Assembly: GCA_020746995.1 (NCBI GenBank)
Contig: JAGPXD010000001.1
Span: 2,356,001 to 2,420,000 of the forward strand
Length of the DNA: 64,000 nt
DNA from: Plectosphaerella cucumerina
Taxonomy: Eukaryota; Ascomycota; Sordariomycetes; Glomerellales; Plectosphaerellaceae
Direction of reading: 5' to 3'
Below, one piece after another: positions 45,328 through 57,164 of this stretch. Under the pieces are notes generated by a model, which had not been told where the DNA came from, did not search any database, and saw nothing but the letters and a program-made list of their open reading frames with translations. The position numbers and the translations under genes were made by a program. Each line of letters begins with the position of its first letter. The stretch's first letter is position 1.

Positions 45328-46861
45328 ATGCGAATCCTCCTCATCGGCAAAGGCGGCCGCGAGCACGCCCTGGCGTGGAAGCTCAGCCAGACGGCCGAGC
45401 ATGTCTACGTCGTCCCGGGAAACGGCGGGACCGCCATGATGGGACGGAAGGTTACGAACGTCGCGGACGTCGATATGGACGACTTTGAGGGGCTGGTGAA
45501 GCTGGCAGGGGAGCTGAAGATTGATCTTGTTGTACCGGGGCCTGACGATGTGATCGTCGATGGTGTTGCGGATGTTTTTGGAGAAGGTGAGTTGTATCTT
45601 TCTGAGGACCTTTCTGTTGACCGAACTGCGCAGACGAGGAGCCTTATGATATCCTTTCATCTGACATACAGTGTCTCCAGCCGGTATTCCCTGCTTCGCG
45701 CCGTCCAGAGCAGCAGCTGAGCTCGAAGGGTCAAAGACATACGCAAAGGACTTTATGCAGCGCCACAACATCCCCACGGCCGAGTATCGCAATTTCTCCG
45801 ACTACTCCGCCGCAAGCGCATATCTCGCCGAGGTGAAGCATCGAGTCGTCATCAAGGTGTCAGGTCTCGCTGCGGGAAAAGGCGTGGTGCTCCCTGAGAC
45901 GCCGGAGGAGGCGCAGGAGGAGCTTCGTGCCATCATGGTGGATGGGCGGTTCGGTGCCGCCGGCACCGAGGTGGTGATTGAAGAGTTTCTCACGGGCGAT
46001 GAGATCAGCATCCTTACCTTCAGCGATGGAAGGACGTTCAAGTCGCTCCCGCCGGGACAGGACCACAAGAGGATCTTTGACGGGGCGAGGGGCCCGAATA
46101 CGGGTGGTATGGGGGTGTATGGGCCGACGGACTTTGTGTCCAGGGCAATGATGGAGAGAATCGAGAGGGAGATTCTGGAGCCTACGTTTCAAGGGCTTAG
46201 GGACGAGGGTAGGTGACCAAACATGGGGATGAGAGATGATACTGATGCTTTGCAGGCCGCCCGTTCTGCGGAATACTGTTCACTGGAGTCATGGTGACGC
46301 CCGCGGGGCCGAAGGTGCTCGAGTACAACGTCCGCTTCGGCGATCCGGAGACGCAGTCCCTCGTGCCTCTCATGGCGCCCAACTGCGATCTGGCTAAGTT
46401 GTGTCTCAGCTGTATCGACGGGAGCCTCGAGGGCCAGGTCTTGGATGTACAAGACGGGTATGCGTGCAATGTCATTATCGCGGCCGAGGGATACCCTGGG
46501 GTTTACAGACAGGACGACAGGATTGAAATGGCTCCTGCGTTTGACAGTAAGTCTGTGGTCCGATTGAGAGGATGTTGAGCTGATGGTCTCTTTAGGGGTC
46601 CATGTCTTCCATGCTGGGACGGTTCTGCGGGACGGAGAACTGAGGACAGCGGGTGGAAGGGTGTTTGCTGTCGCCGCGGTGCGAGAGACGCTGGTAGAGG
46701 CTGTGGAGGCTGCGTACAAGGGTGTTGAGGGGATCAAGTTTCCGGGAATGCAGTTCAGGAGGGATATTGGAGCACGGTAAGTTCATTGCTTGGTGTTGAT
46801 GGACGGCAGATTGCTGACGAGTTCCAGCGGATTGATACGGGAAGCCCGACTCGGAGCTTGA
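45328..46861 (+). CDS. Phosphoribosylamine-glycine ligase (GAR synthetase), stand-alone
   Basis: Five exons (45328-45586, 45672-46208, 46256-46546, 46596-46776, 46828-46861) encode 433 residues, the full length of a monofunctional GAR synthetase. Motifs in order: LLIGKGGREHALAWKL, VVPGNGGTAMMG, PCFAPSRAAAELEGSKTYAK, IKVSGLAAGKGVVLP of the ATP-grasp fold, VVIEEFLTGDEISI, PNTGGMGVYGPT and EYNVRFGDPETQ with the metal-binding Glu/Asn. The enzyme makes glycinamide ribonucleotide from phosphoribosylamine, glycine and ATP in purine synthesis. In most fungi this activity is the N-terminal half of bifunctional ADE5,7; no AIR synthetase half follows here. The usual PGPExPLVxG motif reads PGPDDVIVDG, a substitution in a conserved ATP/phosphate loop. 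The last intron may not exist: reading through it gives a stop at once (46778-46780). Possibly a paralogue of ADE5,7. Confidence 0.85.
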
Positions 46862-47364
46862 AGGAGCTGCTAGCCCGCGGGAAGCAGCCCTACAGCAATA
46901 GACTGGGAAACTAGGTCAAAGTACGACAAGGTGAAGACAGGAGACGTGATCAGACCGCAGGTTCATCGTACTAGAATCGATTTCATATCTTGAGGTGCGA
47001 GATCTGGAAGAATTGAAGGAACCTACTCTGTACCAGGATTTGACCCATCCATGGATGTCTCCCGAAAGTGACCTGCCCCGCACCCAGCTGCCGCTGGATG
47101 CAGCGGACTGCCCCCTAAAACACGCTGGACCAGCACTGTGGTGGCGCTCGACCACCACGACCGTGACGCCAACCCAAAATCCGAGGGAGACAGCAACCGA
47201 TCGAGGCCACCCCTACGGATCAATCCCAAACCACAAGGCAGACTTTTCTCCTCGCCCTTAGACATCACCTCGACAGCGACACCAATCACCATCAATCGGC
47301 AGCGACAGCGACGACACCCAGCGATTGACGCGACAACGGGACACGCTCCCCGCCCGACCGATGA
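46862..47364. other. Intergenic, SAS4 promoter side
   Basis: 503 bp. The long plus-strand frame running through it (47138-48127) is out of frame with SAS4 and Pro/Arg/Thr-rich, a shadow. C/A-rich leader before 47365. Confidence 0.5.
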
Positions 47365-49109
47365 ATGGCCGTCCAGACCGCGCTCATGGCATCGAACACG
47401 CGCTCCAACAGGAGGGCCGCTCGCAATGCCACCACCGACGACCGTGACCTCAGGGACGCGCCGCCTCCCAAGACCCGTGACGCCCAACAACGCGCCGATC
47501 ACGAGGGCACCACGACCACCCTGCCCCCCATCGGCCGCACGAAGCGCCTGCTCAGCACATCCGGTCGCGAGAGCGACCTCGCCGACGTCCCGGCCCCCAA
47601 GCGACAAAAGACCGACGTCCACGGAGGCCCCCCCAAACACAGAAACAAGCCAAGATCACAACTTAGAGCCGCGACGACGACGACACAACCCCAGCCAACC
47701 GCGAAAGCATCACCACAGCCCGACACCCAGAAGCCGTCGCCGCAAGTGTCACGACGTGATCCCCCGCCGACGGTCGAGGCCAAGCCCGACGCGAAGCCCA
47801 GAACCTCGAGCACCGCGTCACACGCCTCGAGGGGCACAGGGAGCGCTGCCCCACCGGTACCGAAACACAGGGCAGCCGCGAAAAAGAGCATCCAGCACGA
47901 GCTGGACCGTTTGCAGCCCAGCAATTCCGATTCCAAGGAGAACCCTGGCGGCAGGAAGCTGCGGTCGCAAGAGGCCACGCGCTTCAAGAGCGAGCTGTCG
48001 GCATATTTCCTCGATTACGATGAGGTCATCGGGAACGATCCCAAGGAGCAGCGTACGTCCACCCAAACACCACCCTCTTAATCCCAGGGAATCAATCGCT
48101 GACAATTGCCCTCGCAGACCTCCTTAACTTCGATACCCCAATCATAGTCGACGATTCCTCCCCGCGGATATTCCAGGGCAAGGTCGTGGCGCCGCTCTTC
48201 ACCGAGCCGCAGCCCGCCGCAAACGATGCCCAAGACGACTACCCCATCAGGGGCTACGGCGACGCCCTCTTCTCCGATCTCTTCGACGCCCAGCGCATCG
48301 ACTTTGATTTCCTCGGCAACAGCTACAAGGGAAAGACGCTCGAGGACCCGCTAGCCGACGAGCTGTACCTGCCCGTGCATCGCAAGGCTGAGCGGCTGGA
48401 GAGGTCCATAAGGAACACGGAGAAGGGGCGCGCCCAGCATGAGAAGGACCAGATCATTCGCATCCTCGACGGGCTCCAGGGCCACGACTGGCTGCGCATC
48501 ATGGGCGTCAGCGGCGTGACTGAGAGCAGGAAGAAGTCCTTCGAGCCCGCACGCCGCCACTTCATCAAGGGATGCCAGGCCATCATCGATAAGTTCCGCC
48601 AGTGGGGGCTCGCTGAGAAGCGGCGCAAGGCGGAGAAGGAGCGCGCCCTGGCCGAGAGGGCCGAGCAGGACGGATCAGATGAGGACGACGACGTTGCCGT
48701 TGAAAGTGGGTCGGATGAAGACGAGGTCCCAGACTCAGACGACGATGATGACAGCGCTCCCGTGGACGAGAACGATGTCGAAGCGTCTATCGCTAAGCAG
48801 CTGCGGCAGGAGGCCGCAGCTCGCTCAAGAATAGCAGCGCGGGCTGGCCGCAAGCGGGCGCGAACACCACCGCCACCAAAACCCGCACCACCACCGCGCG
48901 AGTTCAAGTCCTTCTTCAAGAAGAAGCACGAGCGCGACACGGCGCTCAACAGAAACCGACGTTCGGGCCGACGGGTACTGGCCTGGGGCGAGCCGGTGCC
49001 AGACATGCCGCAGCAAGAGTTCATGCTGCCGGAAGAGTTCCTCGACCCTGAGACGATGAAGGCGCACGCCCGGAAAAGGCGCCGTCAGCGGAGGGGGAGC
49101 AGGCACTAA
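47365..49109 (+). CDS. SAS4: SAS complex subunit Sas4
   Basis: Exons 47365-48052 and 48118-49109 give 559 residues. The first ~200 residues are disordered and basic (TRSNRRAARN; KRQKTD). The conserved SAS4 domain lies at ~338-410: IIRILDGLQGHDWLRIMGVSG, with WLRIMGVSG as the signature, followed by KKSFEPARRHFIKG and IIDKFRQWGLAEKRRKAEKE. An acidic Asp/Glu/Ser stretch and a basic C-terminal tail rich in Arg/Lys follow. Sas4 scaffolds the MYST-type SAS histone H4 Lys16 acetyltransferase with Sas2 and Sas5 in yeast, acting in the nucleus against silencing spread. The single intron (65 bp, branch gctgac) joins KEQ to HLLNFDTPIIVDD in frame. ATG 47365 or 47386 are both plausible starts. Confidence 0.85.
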
Positions 49110-49595
49110 AGGGCTTGCGTGAAGTATACTAATGTTTATTTCTGAGGGGGCGCTCGGGTTTGTACATTTTATGTGTTTTTTAACACCGCCGGACAGGGGG
49201 GCAAGGGCAAATGGGAGTCCCGGTCCAGGACTCGCGGATACCGCTCAGGCAATGGGGCCTGTGTCGAGAATGGAACTGTAGAAGTATTATCATGCCAGGA
49301 CGGCATGGTGGGTCAGTGTCCATGGATGTCTATGTGGCAGGACGCCTTGGTAGATGTGGCTTGGAAGCCTGGAGTAATTGGTCATTTTGCTTGCAGTGGC
49401 GGCGACTCGAGGCGCTACAAAAGTTGAGGTTATGTCGAGCCCTCTTCCAACCGATTTCCCTCAGATTCAAGTAGACCATCGAAAAATGATCTCTGACCCT
49501 GCCTCTCAAAAACCCAACACAGTTTCTCAATTTTGCTCTCGAATCTAAGACCTTTCCTCAAACCAAACACAAGCATCAGCCTCAAACACAGCGAT
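49110..49595. other. Intergenic, F-box gene promoter side
   Basis: 486 bp, becoming T/C- and A/C-rich close to the F-box start. The frame upstream of 49596 is open to 49533 but without protein-like content. Confidence 0.5.
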
Positions 49596-50492
49596 ATGGC
49601 CTCTCAAAGTCGTCCATCACGTCGACGAAAGGGGCAAAAGAAGGCAGCCGACAAGATCGCTCCGCCTGTCACCTTCCCGTTGTTGGAATTGCCCATGGAC
49701 ATAATGGTTGTGTTACTCGAGAACATCAAGTCTATGGATCTGGTCAGTCACGTATGTCTCGGGCTGACCTGTCGGGGCCTGAAGAAACTCATGCTTCCAA
49801 CCGGGTTCCCCGACTATTTCGAACTGAACAAAGAAATCTGCCTCAGGTTGGAGAGGGATCTTCCGGGCTCATTCTACTGTTTTACCTGCGAAAAACTATA
49901 TCCGTGGGAAACGGGGCGAGCCTACGAACCTCTCAGGGATTACTGCTTCTCAAGGAATTACCGCATACGCTTGCGCGACCTGGGAGACTACAACTTGATG
50001 TATCTCCAGACTCGGCGGTTGATGGACTGTGCACGTTCCAGTCGCGCCTATGACAATCAACTGAAGAGCATCGAGGGAGCCTACGAGTACGATGCATCCA
50101 GAGGCATCAGGCACACTCAGCTATGGCGAGCAAAGATCATCAAAGGCGAACTGTACCTGAAGACCACGTATGTCTTCAGCTACGCCGACGGTGATGATGA
50201 GGATCTGTGGTATGAAATCACAACGCACGGTCCTATGGTTTGTAGCCAGGATTGCCAACACTTCGGCCACCCCAGAGGGAGGACGAGAATGGTGGAGCGG
50301 GAACCCGGCGACACGCGCCGTGTCGACTTCTACGAGTGCTGCAACGTAGACACTGAGTGGCCCAAGCTTCCGAGGCAAGAATCGAAGGCGCCTATCGAGT
50401 TTAATGTCTATCGGAATCTCGGGACATGTCGCGACCCGGACTACATAACCGAAATCCGAACTCCTGAGCTCTACGGGTCGGATTTCGAATAG
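49596..50492 (+). CDS. F-box protein, ending at an in-frame TAG with coding-like continuation
   Basis: Single exon, 298 residues up to TAG at 50490-50492. The N-terminal 30 residues are basic (RRRKGQKKAADK). They are followed by an F-box-like segment FPLLELPMDIMVVLLENIKS and SHVCLGLTCRGLKKL, the part that binds Skp1 in SCF ubiquitin ligases. The rest is a fungal F-box-associated region with CFTCEKLYPWE, LRDYCFSRNYRIRLRDLGDY and CSQDCQHFGH. The target is unknown; a lineage-expanded family is likely. Unusually, the same frame continues after the TAG for 47 codons (to a TGA at 50634-50636) with clearly protein-like, Lys/Arg-rich content. The true product may therefore be 346 residues if the stop is suppressed, edited or a sequence error. 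The start at 49596 is preferred over the open frame at 49533. Confidence 0.75.
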   Translation: MASQSRPSRRRKGQKKAADKIAPPVTFPLLELPMDIMVVLLENIKSMDLVSHVCLGLTCRGLKKLMLPTGFPDYFELNKEICLRLERDLPGSFYCFTCEKLYPWETGRAYEPLRDYCFSRNYRIRLRDLGDYNLMYLQTRRLMDCARSSRAYDNQLKSIEGAYEYDASRGIRHTQLWRAKIIKGELYLKTTYVFSYADGDDEDLWYEITTHGPMVCSQDCQHFGHPRGRTRMVEREPGDTRRVDFYECCNVDTEWPKLPRQESKAPIEFNVYRNLGTCRDPDYITEIRTPELYGSDFE

Positions 50493-50636
50493 CAGAGAGA
50501 ATCGTTCCGAGACGCGTGGCTCGACGACGAAGCTGAGAAGGACTTGACCGTGAAAAAGGCTTCATCCGAGATGACACGGAAAAAGAAGGCAAAGCAGAAG
50601 GTGCGGAGCAAAAGGAATCGGAAGAGAAGATTTTGA
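50493..50636 (+). other. In-frame coding-like extension behind the F-box TAG
   Basis: 47 codons without stop, in exactly the F-box frame: QRESFRDAWLDDEAEKD at the start and KKKAKQKVRSKRNRKRRF at the end, then TGA. The basic tail looks like a nuclear or nucleolar targeting sequence. Composition is unlike a 3' UTR. Confidence 0.7.
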
Positions 50637-51651
50637 GGGCGAAAGAAGTGAACGGAGAAACGATTTGGGCTGGTTGTTTCCGAGGGTGATATGCCCGGGC
50701 AAGAAAGACATTGAGGTTTCGTTGCAGTTTGACGAGAATAAAACGTGTTGCCACAAATGGAAATTGGAAGTAATGGATGCCGTATAGGGATTACCTCTCA
50801 AGGCGACATGAATAGCAGCACCCTTCGATCCTGAACTTGACGTCAGGCAACTAGTGCACCAGCATCGAGAGAGGCTGCGAACTGTACCGATATAGATGTA
50901 TGCCCCCACTTTATCGGGTTCAACGAAAGTCGCACACCAGGTCGTGATAATCGCATACCTTGTTTAGTCAGCCCCCAACAGCTAATCAGGGAAGAAACTG
51001 TTGACCTGCTGCAACGACTGATCAGCTGCTACGACTGACCAGCTGCGTCGATCGACGTACTGTGTTGTAGAATGGACCTCTTGAGTTGTTGACGGACTGG
51101 ATTTCGTCCCCTGTTTAGCCCCAGCCGTTGAGTGTCTAACTGACAAGGCATGCGATACTCATGAGCCGGTGTCACATGCGACTTCCGTTGACCCCCCACT
51201 TTACAGCTTGACCCGTCTCCACTTCCGGCAGAGGCCTGCTGAGGTAATCCGGGGCGACGCAAGGTGCCCAGACGCGACGTGCCGCCGACCATCGAAGCTT
51301 CCATCCGTTTTGCTGGCTGGCCTCCATCGTCGACGTCGCTTGCGCCCCCCCAACAATCGCCTTCCACCCGAGTCACTGCGCCGGCCTCAATAATTCACTC
51401 GCTCCATTTCGCCCGACGGCTTTCCTTCCACGGCGCCCCTTCGTACCTACGTCTACCTCGCCATCACCTGCAGCGCGCCTTCCCTCAACCACGTCCTCCC
51501 CCCCAACGGCCGAAGAATTGTCGACGCCGCCAGGATGACCGATCGCCCTCCCATCCCTCGCACCTGAACCTTTTGCGGCGCCTTGAAAAGGCTTCCGGTG
51601 CCTCCTACCCGATAATACCTACCACTGGCGCGACCGAGCGCCTCTTCCGAA
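50637..51651. other. 1-kb intergenic region, TAF2 promoter side
   Basis: No gene. The region before 51652 is C/T-rich (5' leader). The short sequences gaccagctgcgtcgatcgac and similar around 51010-51060 form weak direct repeats of gactgatcagctg/gactgaccagctg. Confidence 0.45.
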
Positions 51652-54600
51652 ATGTCGCCCATCGCCTTGCCGACGCAGGCATCCGCCGGCCTCGTACGAA
51701 TCAAGACCAGCAGCACCGAGGATGGCCTGCCGCCCCCGGAGACCAGGAAGATGCTCCCATACGTCGTCATCCGGCAGGAGGTCGACCTTGAGGTCAACTT
51801 CCGCGAGAAGCGCATCAGCGGCCAATCCGAAATCATCCTCGCCGGCGTTAGAGACTCTGACGACGAGGACATAGAGATCGACGCCCGTCAGGCCGAAATC
51901 GACGTTGACAACATCGAGGTCGAGGTCCTCCGGAATAGCAAGCCCCTGGGCCCCCCGAGAAAAGTCCCCGCCACCTACCGCGACCCCTACGAGCTGCTCG
52001 ACTACCCAAAGAACTTCAACTGGACCGCCGAGCATCACGACGTGCGCAGGCTGCGCATGCGCCCGCTGATCTACGGCCGTGGCGAGGCTGCCGTTGGTAA
52101 TAGAGATACCACCGGCTGCATGCCCTCGGACGGCTCGATTCGCATCAGCGCCAAGCACCTCATCAAGCTGCGCGAGGAGGTCCTGGCCGCCGTTCCCAAA
52201 CGCCCCGGCATCAAGCTGCGGCTGTCCACAAATACTTCGTCGCTCGCTGCCGAGACTGAGGAGTCCACCACCACAAAGGAGTATCGCATCACGATTCCCT
52301 TCGTCACCAAGCGCATCCGCGATGGCCTCCAGTTCGTCGGCGTCGACCCCGGCGATCTTAAGTGGCCGCACGTCTACACTCGCCACTCCATCGAGCCCGG
52401 CACCGCCTCATGCATCTTCCCGTGCATAGATGATCACGGCCAAAAGTGCAACTGGCGTATCTCCCTCAAGTTCCCCAGGACCCTGGGCGATGCCCTGCGC
52501 CAGCCGCTCGCCACCCAGAACGGCACCACGGGCCGCGCCGGCGCCAGTGGTCGCAAGGTCCAGCAGATGGACGACAACGACCTGGCGATTTCAGAGGAGG
52601 ATAAGATCCTCGAGATGAACGCCATCTGCTCGGGCGTCGTCATAGAGGAGACGGTGGACCCCACGGATGACACTAAGAAGATTGTGCGCTTCGAGGTGGA
52701 CAAGCCCGTCTCGGTCCAGAAGCTGGGCTTCGCCATCGGGCCTTTCGAGACGGTCAACGTGTCGGCCGCTTTCAGGCCCGAGGCAGATGACGAGAAATTG
52801 GGACTGAGTGCCCTGAAGGTCCAAGCCTTTTGTCTGCCGGGCAGGGCCGACGAGGCCCTGAACACTTGCCAGACGCTTCCCTCGGCGGCCGACTTCTTCA
52901 CGCTGACCTTTGCGAGATATCCTTACGACGAGTACCGCGTCTGTTTCGTCGACGACATGGTTGAGGACACCGTCTCTCTCCAATGGCTCTCGTTCGTCAG
53001 CACCCGCCTTTTGTATCCGGACAACGTCCTTGATCCTGATGCCGAGGTTGCGGTGTCGAGGAAGGTAGTGCAGAGCCTTGCCAGCCAGTGGAGCGGCGTC
53101 AACCTTGTGCCCAACAAGAAGGAGGATCTCTGGGTCACCGTCGGTATATCGTACTATATGACGGATCTGTACCTGAGGAAGCTCTGCGGCAACAACGATT
53201 ATCGGTTCCGCATGAAGACCATGGCGGACGAGCTCATCGAGCGCGACTATGACCGGCCCTCGCTACACGATCTCGGTCGGCATGCTCACATTGGCGACTT
53301 TGAGATGGACTTCATGACGTTGAAGGCGCCTCTTGTCCTGTTCATCCTTGACAAGCGACTAATGAAGGCCCCGGCGCAGACCAACCTGACGCGCATTCTC
53401 TCCATCCTCCTTTACCAGGCCAACACGTCCGGCAAATCCGCCGACGAGTACGTCAGCACCCAGAGCTTCCGGAGAATCTGCGAGAAGTACTCTAAGGGGA
53501 AGTTTGAAACCTTCTGGAAGCAGTGGATCTTTGGCTCAGGGTGCCCGAGGTTCGATGTCACGCAAAAGTTCAACAAAAAGAAGCTCTGCGTCGAGATGCT
53601 CGTTCGGCAGGTACAGCTTAAGGAAGCCAAGCAGAACGTCCCCATCGACAAGCACGACTTCCTACGGCTCGTCAAGGAGCGGCAGTACAATGTGGGCAGC
53701 GAAGGCATCCAACCCTGGTTCACCGGCCCCATGACAATTAGGATTCACGAGGCGGACGGAACCCCGTACGAGCATATTGTTGAGGTACGAGAGGACGCCG
53801 CCGCCGCGAGGCAGTGCAAGTACGACATTCCATACAACACAAAGTACAAGCGGCTCAAGCGCAGTCGGCGTCAGCGCGACCGAGCCGTTGCACAATCGCA
53901 TGCCGACGGCGAGAACGCGGACGACTCCCTCCTTTACTGCCTGGGGGACGTTCTGCAGAACCAAGAGGACGTTCAGGCATGGGACCTGCTGGACTGGCCT
54001 GCGGAAATGGAGAGGAGGATGGACCAGGAGTCCTATGAGTGGATTCGGATGGATGCCGATTTTGAATGGATCTGCACCATGAAGACAAACTCGGAGTCTT
54101 ACATGTACGTGTCCCAGCTCCAACAGGACAGGGACGTGGTTGCTCAGCAGGACACGATGCTGTACCTGCGCCGAGCGCCAGCGCATCCGCTGGTGTCGTC
54201 GATTCTCACGCGCACTCTTATCGACCGCCGCTATTTCCACGGCATCCGCACCATGGCGTGCAGCCAGCTCTACCGGCATAGTGTCGCCAGTCACAAGGAT
54301 CCGATGATCGGTTTATACCATCTGCTGCGGACCTTCAGCGAGCTCTGTTGCTTCCCCGACACCCATATGCCGCGGCCAAATGACTTCTCCGACCGCAAGC
54401 AATACCTCGCCCGCAGCGCGATCCCACTGGCCGTCGCAAAGGTCAGGGATCCCCATGGCCGGTGTCCACCGCGCGCCCGTCAGTTTCTCCTGGACCAAAT
54501 CAAGTACAACAACAACGCCAACAACCCCTACTCGGACAACTTCTACGTCGCAAAGCTGCTCCAAGCTCTTGCCACGAGCCTCATTCCCGAAAAGCGCCCC

Positions 54601-56430
54601 GATGGCGAGGTGCAGCTGGATGAGATCCGGCAGACGCAGGAGGAGGAGGACTTCTTGGCCGAGGCGCTAACGGAGATTGACCGCTATCGCAGGATGGACG
54701 AGTGGGCAAACTCCTACCACAACATCTGGACCGTCACGGCGCTCGACTGCAAGCAGCGACTCATGAAGGCCGGCGTGATCCCAAGGGACGGCCTCGACTT
54801 TGTGCAGTACCTCCAGGACGACACTTACGATCTCGTGCGCATCAAGGCGTTCGAGGCTTTGGTTGACCTGGGCTTCATGCTGGAGGAGGCCGTCTTCTGC
54901 CACCTGCTCAGGACCATGAGCACTGACAAGTCTCCCTTTGTGCGTCGCCAGCTGCTCAAGGTGTTCAGCATCGGCCTTGCAGGGCTTGCCATTGGCGAGT
55001 TCTCCAAGCCCAAGGAGCAGCCCCGGCTGACGGACATTGATGGCCCAGCGGGTCTGCTTGAGGAAGACCCGAAGGACGATATGCTCGTCGTAGAGTCGGG
55101 CGACACGGCCGGCGACAAGGAGAGACGCGAGCGCCATGTCGAGGCCGCTCGCAAGCACGACCTCAGTGTTGCTCTGGAGGCACTCAAGAAAGAGATCAAG
55201 GAGCAGTTCCCCCAACAGATGGTCGCCATTGGTAGAACTGTGTGGAACGCCATCAACCAGGACACCATGGGCCGGGTGGAGAAGACGACGCTCCTCGAGT
55301 TCTGCTCCATGATGTTTGACGCCGCCGACGAATGGGTCATGACCTTCAACCTTCCTCAGAAGTGGAAGGTCGTGCGGCCGCCGCAGCACCATCCGAAGCG
55401 GGTAAGTTTTGAGACCCCTAACATTTCTCTTCTTCTGTGCTAACCCTTTGTACAGCTTATGGTCACCTTCTCGCCGTACTACGTGTTCCCTCAGAAGAAG
55501 GTGGCCGTCGAACCGCCTCCGCTTCAAGCAGCTCCGCCTCCGCCTTCGGTACCTATCGCTGCTCCTGTGGTCATTCCGTCACCGGTGGCAACTCCTCCCG
55601 TCGCTGAGCCGAAGCGTCTCATCGTGAGCACCAAGATCAAGATGTCTAAACCAGGCGTACCGGCCAGGCCGACTCCTCTGCCGACAGCGAGGCCGGTTGC
55701 CCCGGTCAAGCCTGTCATCCCCGTGCGCAAAGACTCATTGGGCGTACCCACCCCTAAAGCACCATCTGTGCCTCCCGTGGCCAGACCTGCCGCGCCAGCG
55801 GCGCCGCCGCGCTCTGACGGCGACTCAATAGTCGCGCAGACGCCGGTAAGGATCGTGGGCCTTGCGACACCGACCGCCTCGCAATCCAGGCCGGACGGGT
55901 CACACAAGCTCCACAAGCGGCCGCGCCCAGACAAGATGAACGGGGACGATCGGGACGGCGCCTCGCCCGTGGCCAAGCGCCCTAAGATCCATGCCAAGCA
56001 CCCGACCAACGGCGACCGGCCCAGGCGCAAGATGTTCACGTTCAAGAGCCCGATCCTCCGTCGCTGGCTCATTAAGAATGGCTTCGAAAGGAGGCAACAT
56101 CCTGGCGATTCCGTACAGGTGGCGCGCAGGCCTGACCCGGGCAGCGTGCGGGCGTCCCCAGCGGCGTCACCCAAGCCTAGCTACGAAGGGAGCATCCAGG
56201 CCAAGCCTGCGCGGAAACCGCTCCCAGGTTCGCCAATGGTCATATCCTCTGGTCATTCGTCGCACAAGGCGAGCGCGTCGCCCGCCCCATCGTCGCACTC
56301 TGGGCCGTCGCAGGCTAGTCCCCCTCCCCGGGACACGAACGGGCAGCAACAGGCGCCCCCGCCGAAGCGGCCCAAGATTGTCCTCAAGAGGCCGGGATCA
56401 CAGCTCCAGCAGCCCCCACCTGCCAGATAG
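51652..56430 (+). CDS. TAF2: TFIID subunit TAF2
   Basis: Two exons, 51652-55401 and 55456-56430, with one 54-bp intron, give 1574 residues. The N-terminus VVIRQEVDLEVNFREKRISGQSEI (key parts RQEVDLEV and ISGQSEI) opens an M1-aminopeptidase-like fold: WPHVYTRHSIEPGTASCIFPCID and FARYPYDEYRVCFVDD are TAF2 hallmarks. The region equivalent to the zinc motif (~470-480) reads VVQSLASQW, so the HExxH site is lost and the protein is not a peptidase. An armadillo/ARM-like helical part follows (~830-1240). The second exon encodes a long Pro/Ala/Lys-rich disordered tail (residues ~1265-1574). TAF2 contacts the initiator element and joins the TAF1-TAF7 lobe of TFIID in RNA polymerase II initiation. It is essential and single-copy. 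Confidence 0.95.
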
Positions 56431-57164
56431 GCGCGGCAGAGGGGATGAAGCAAAGGCTGGTCCCGTCCTCGGTATAACAAGTCATGTATCTCTATGTTTT
56501 CATCGTCACCCCTTCCCTTTCCCGTTATTTCATTCTACTGGTTCGAAGTGACCCTTCTTTCTCGCTATTTGTTTTCACTGGCTCGGAGGGTACTCCGATG
56601 GTCGTCATGGGCATACGGCATTCCATCGCAAGGCGTTCTGGAAAAAGACCTGGGCGTCCGCCGCTTGGGGTTACGCGGGGCACGGAGGGTATGGGTCGAG
56701 GGGCACAGGTCTGCGTGGTAGATACCTAGCTCTCTCTCGTCTGATGCGTGGTAGGAGAATCAAGCAGGTTCTACATATGTTGATGTCGTGTGACTGAGGT
56801 GATGTCTGGTGTGTGCCGATTTGCTGAAGACTTTGGGGTCCCGACACGAGCTGTTTAACACAGACAAGAATTCGGATGTATACGTATAGGCTGAGGCAAG
56901 GAGCCGTCACGCACGTTGGGTACATGACAAGCTTCAACAGGGTTTCAGCCTGGTGGCCGCCACGGGTGGCGCCCCAGCCTGAGTAGTACGTAGTACGTCG
57001 CCCGTGGGCAGCCTGAGGAACAGCCTGCCAGTGGGCGACTTCATTGGCCCCTCGGTCCGTCTCTACTAGTAAGCCACCACGACCACCAGGACGCAAGCAT
57101 TTCCTTGATATCGACGCGGATACTATCCTGACTTCGCCTAGTATCAAAGTACTCGGCACCTATC
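56431..57164. other. Intergenic region
   Basis: 734 bp between TAF2 and the P-loop gene, same strand. A gtagtacgtagtacgtc stretch near 56983 is a short direct repeat. No gene. Confidence 0.5.

Noticed and set aside
47138..48127. 329-codon frame overlapping SAS4 in another frame
   Set aside because: Out of frame with the conserved SAS4 domain; Pro/Arg/Thr composition of a shadow.
54667..55527. 286-codon minus-strand frame antisense to TAF2
   Set aside because: Overlaps the TAF2 exon and intron border; composition is a typical shadow.
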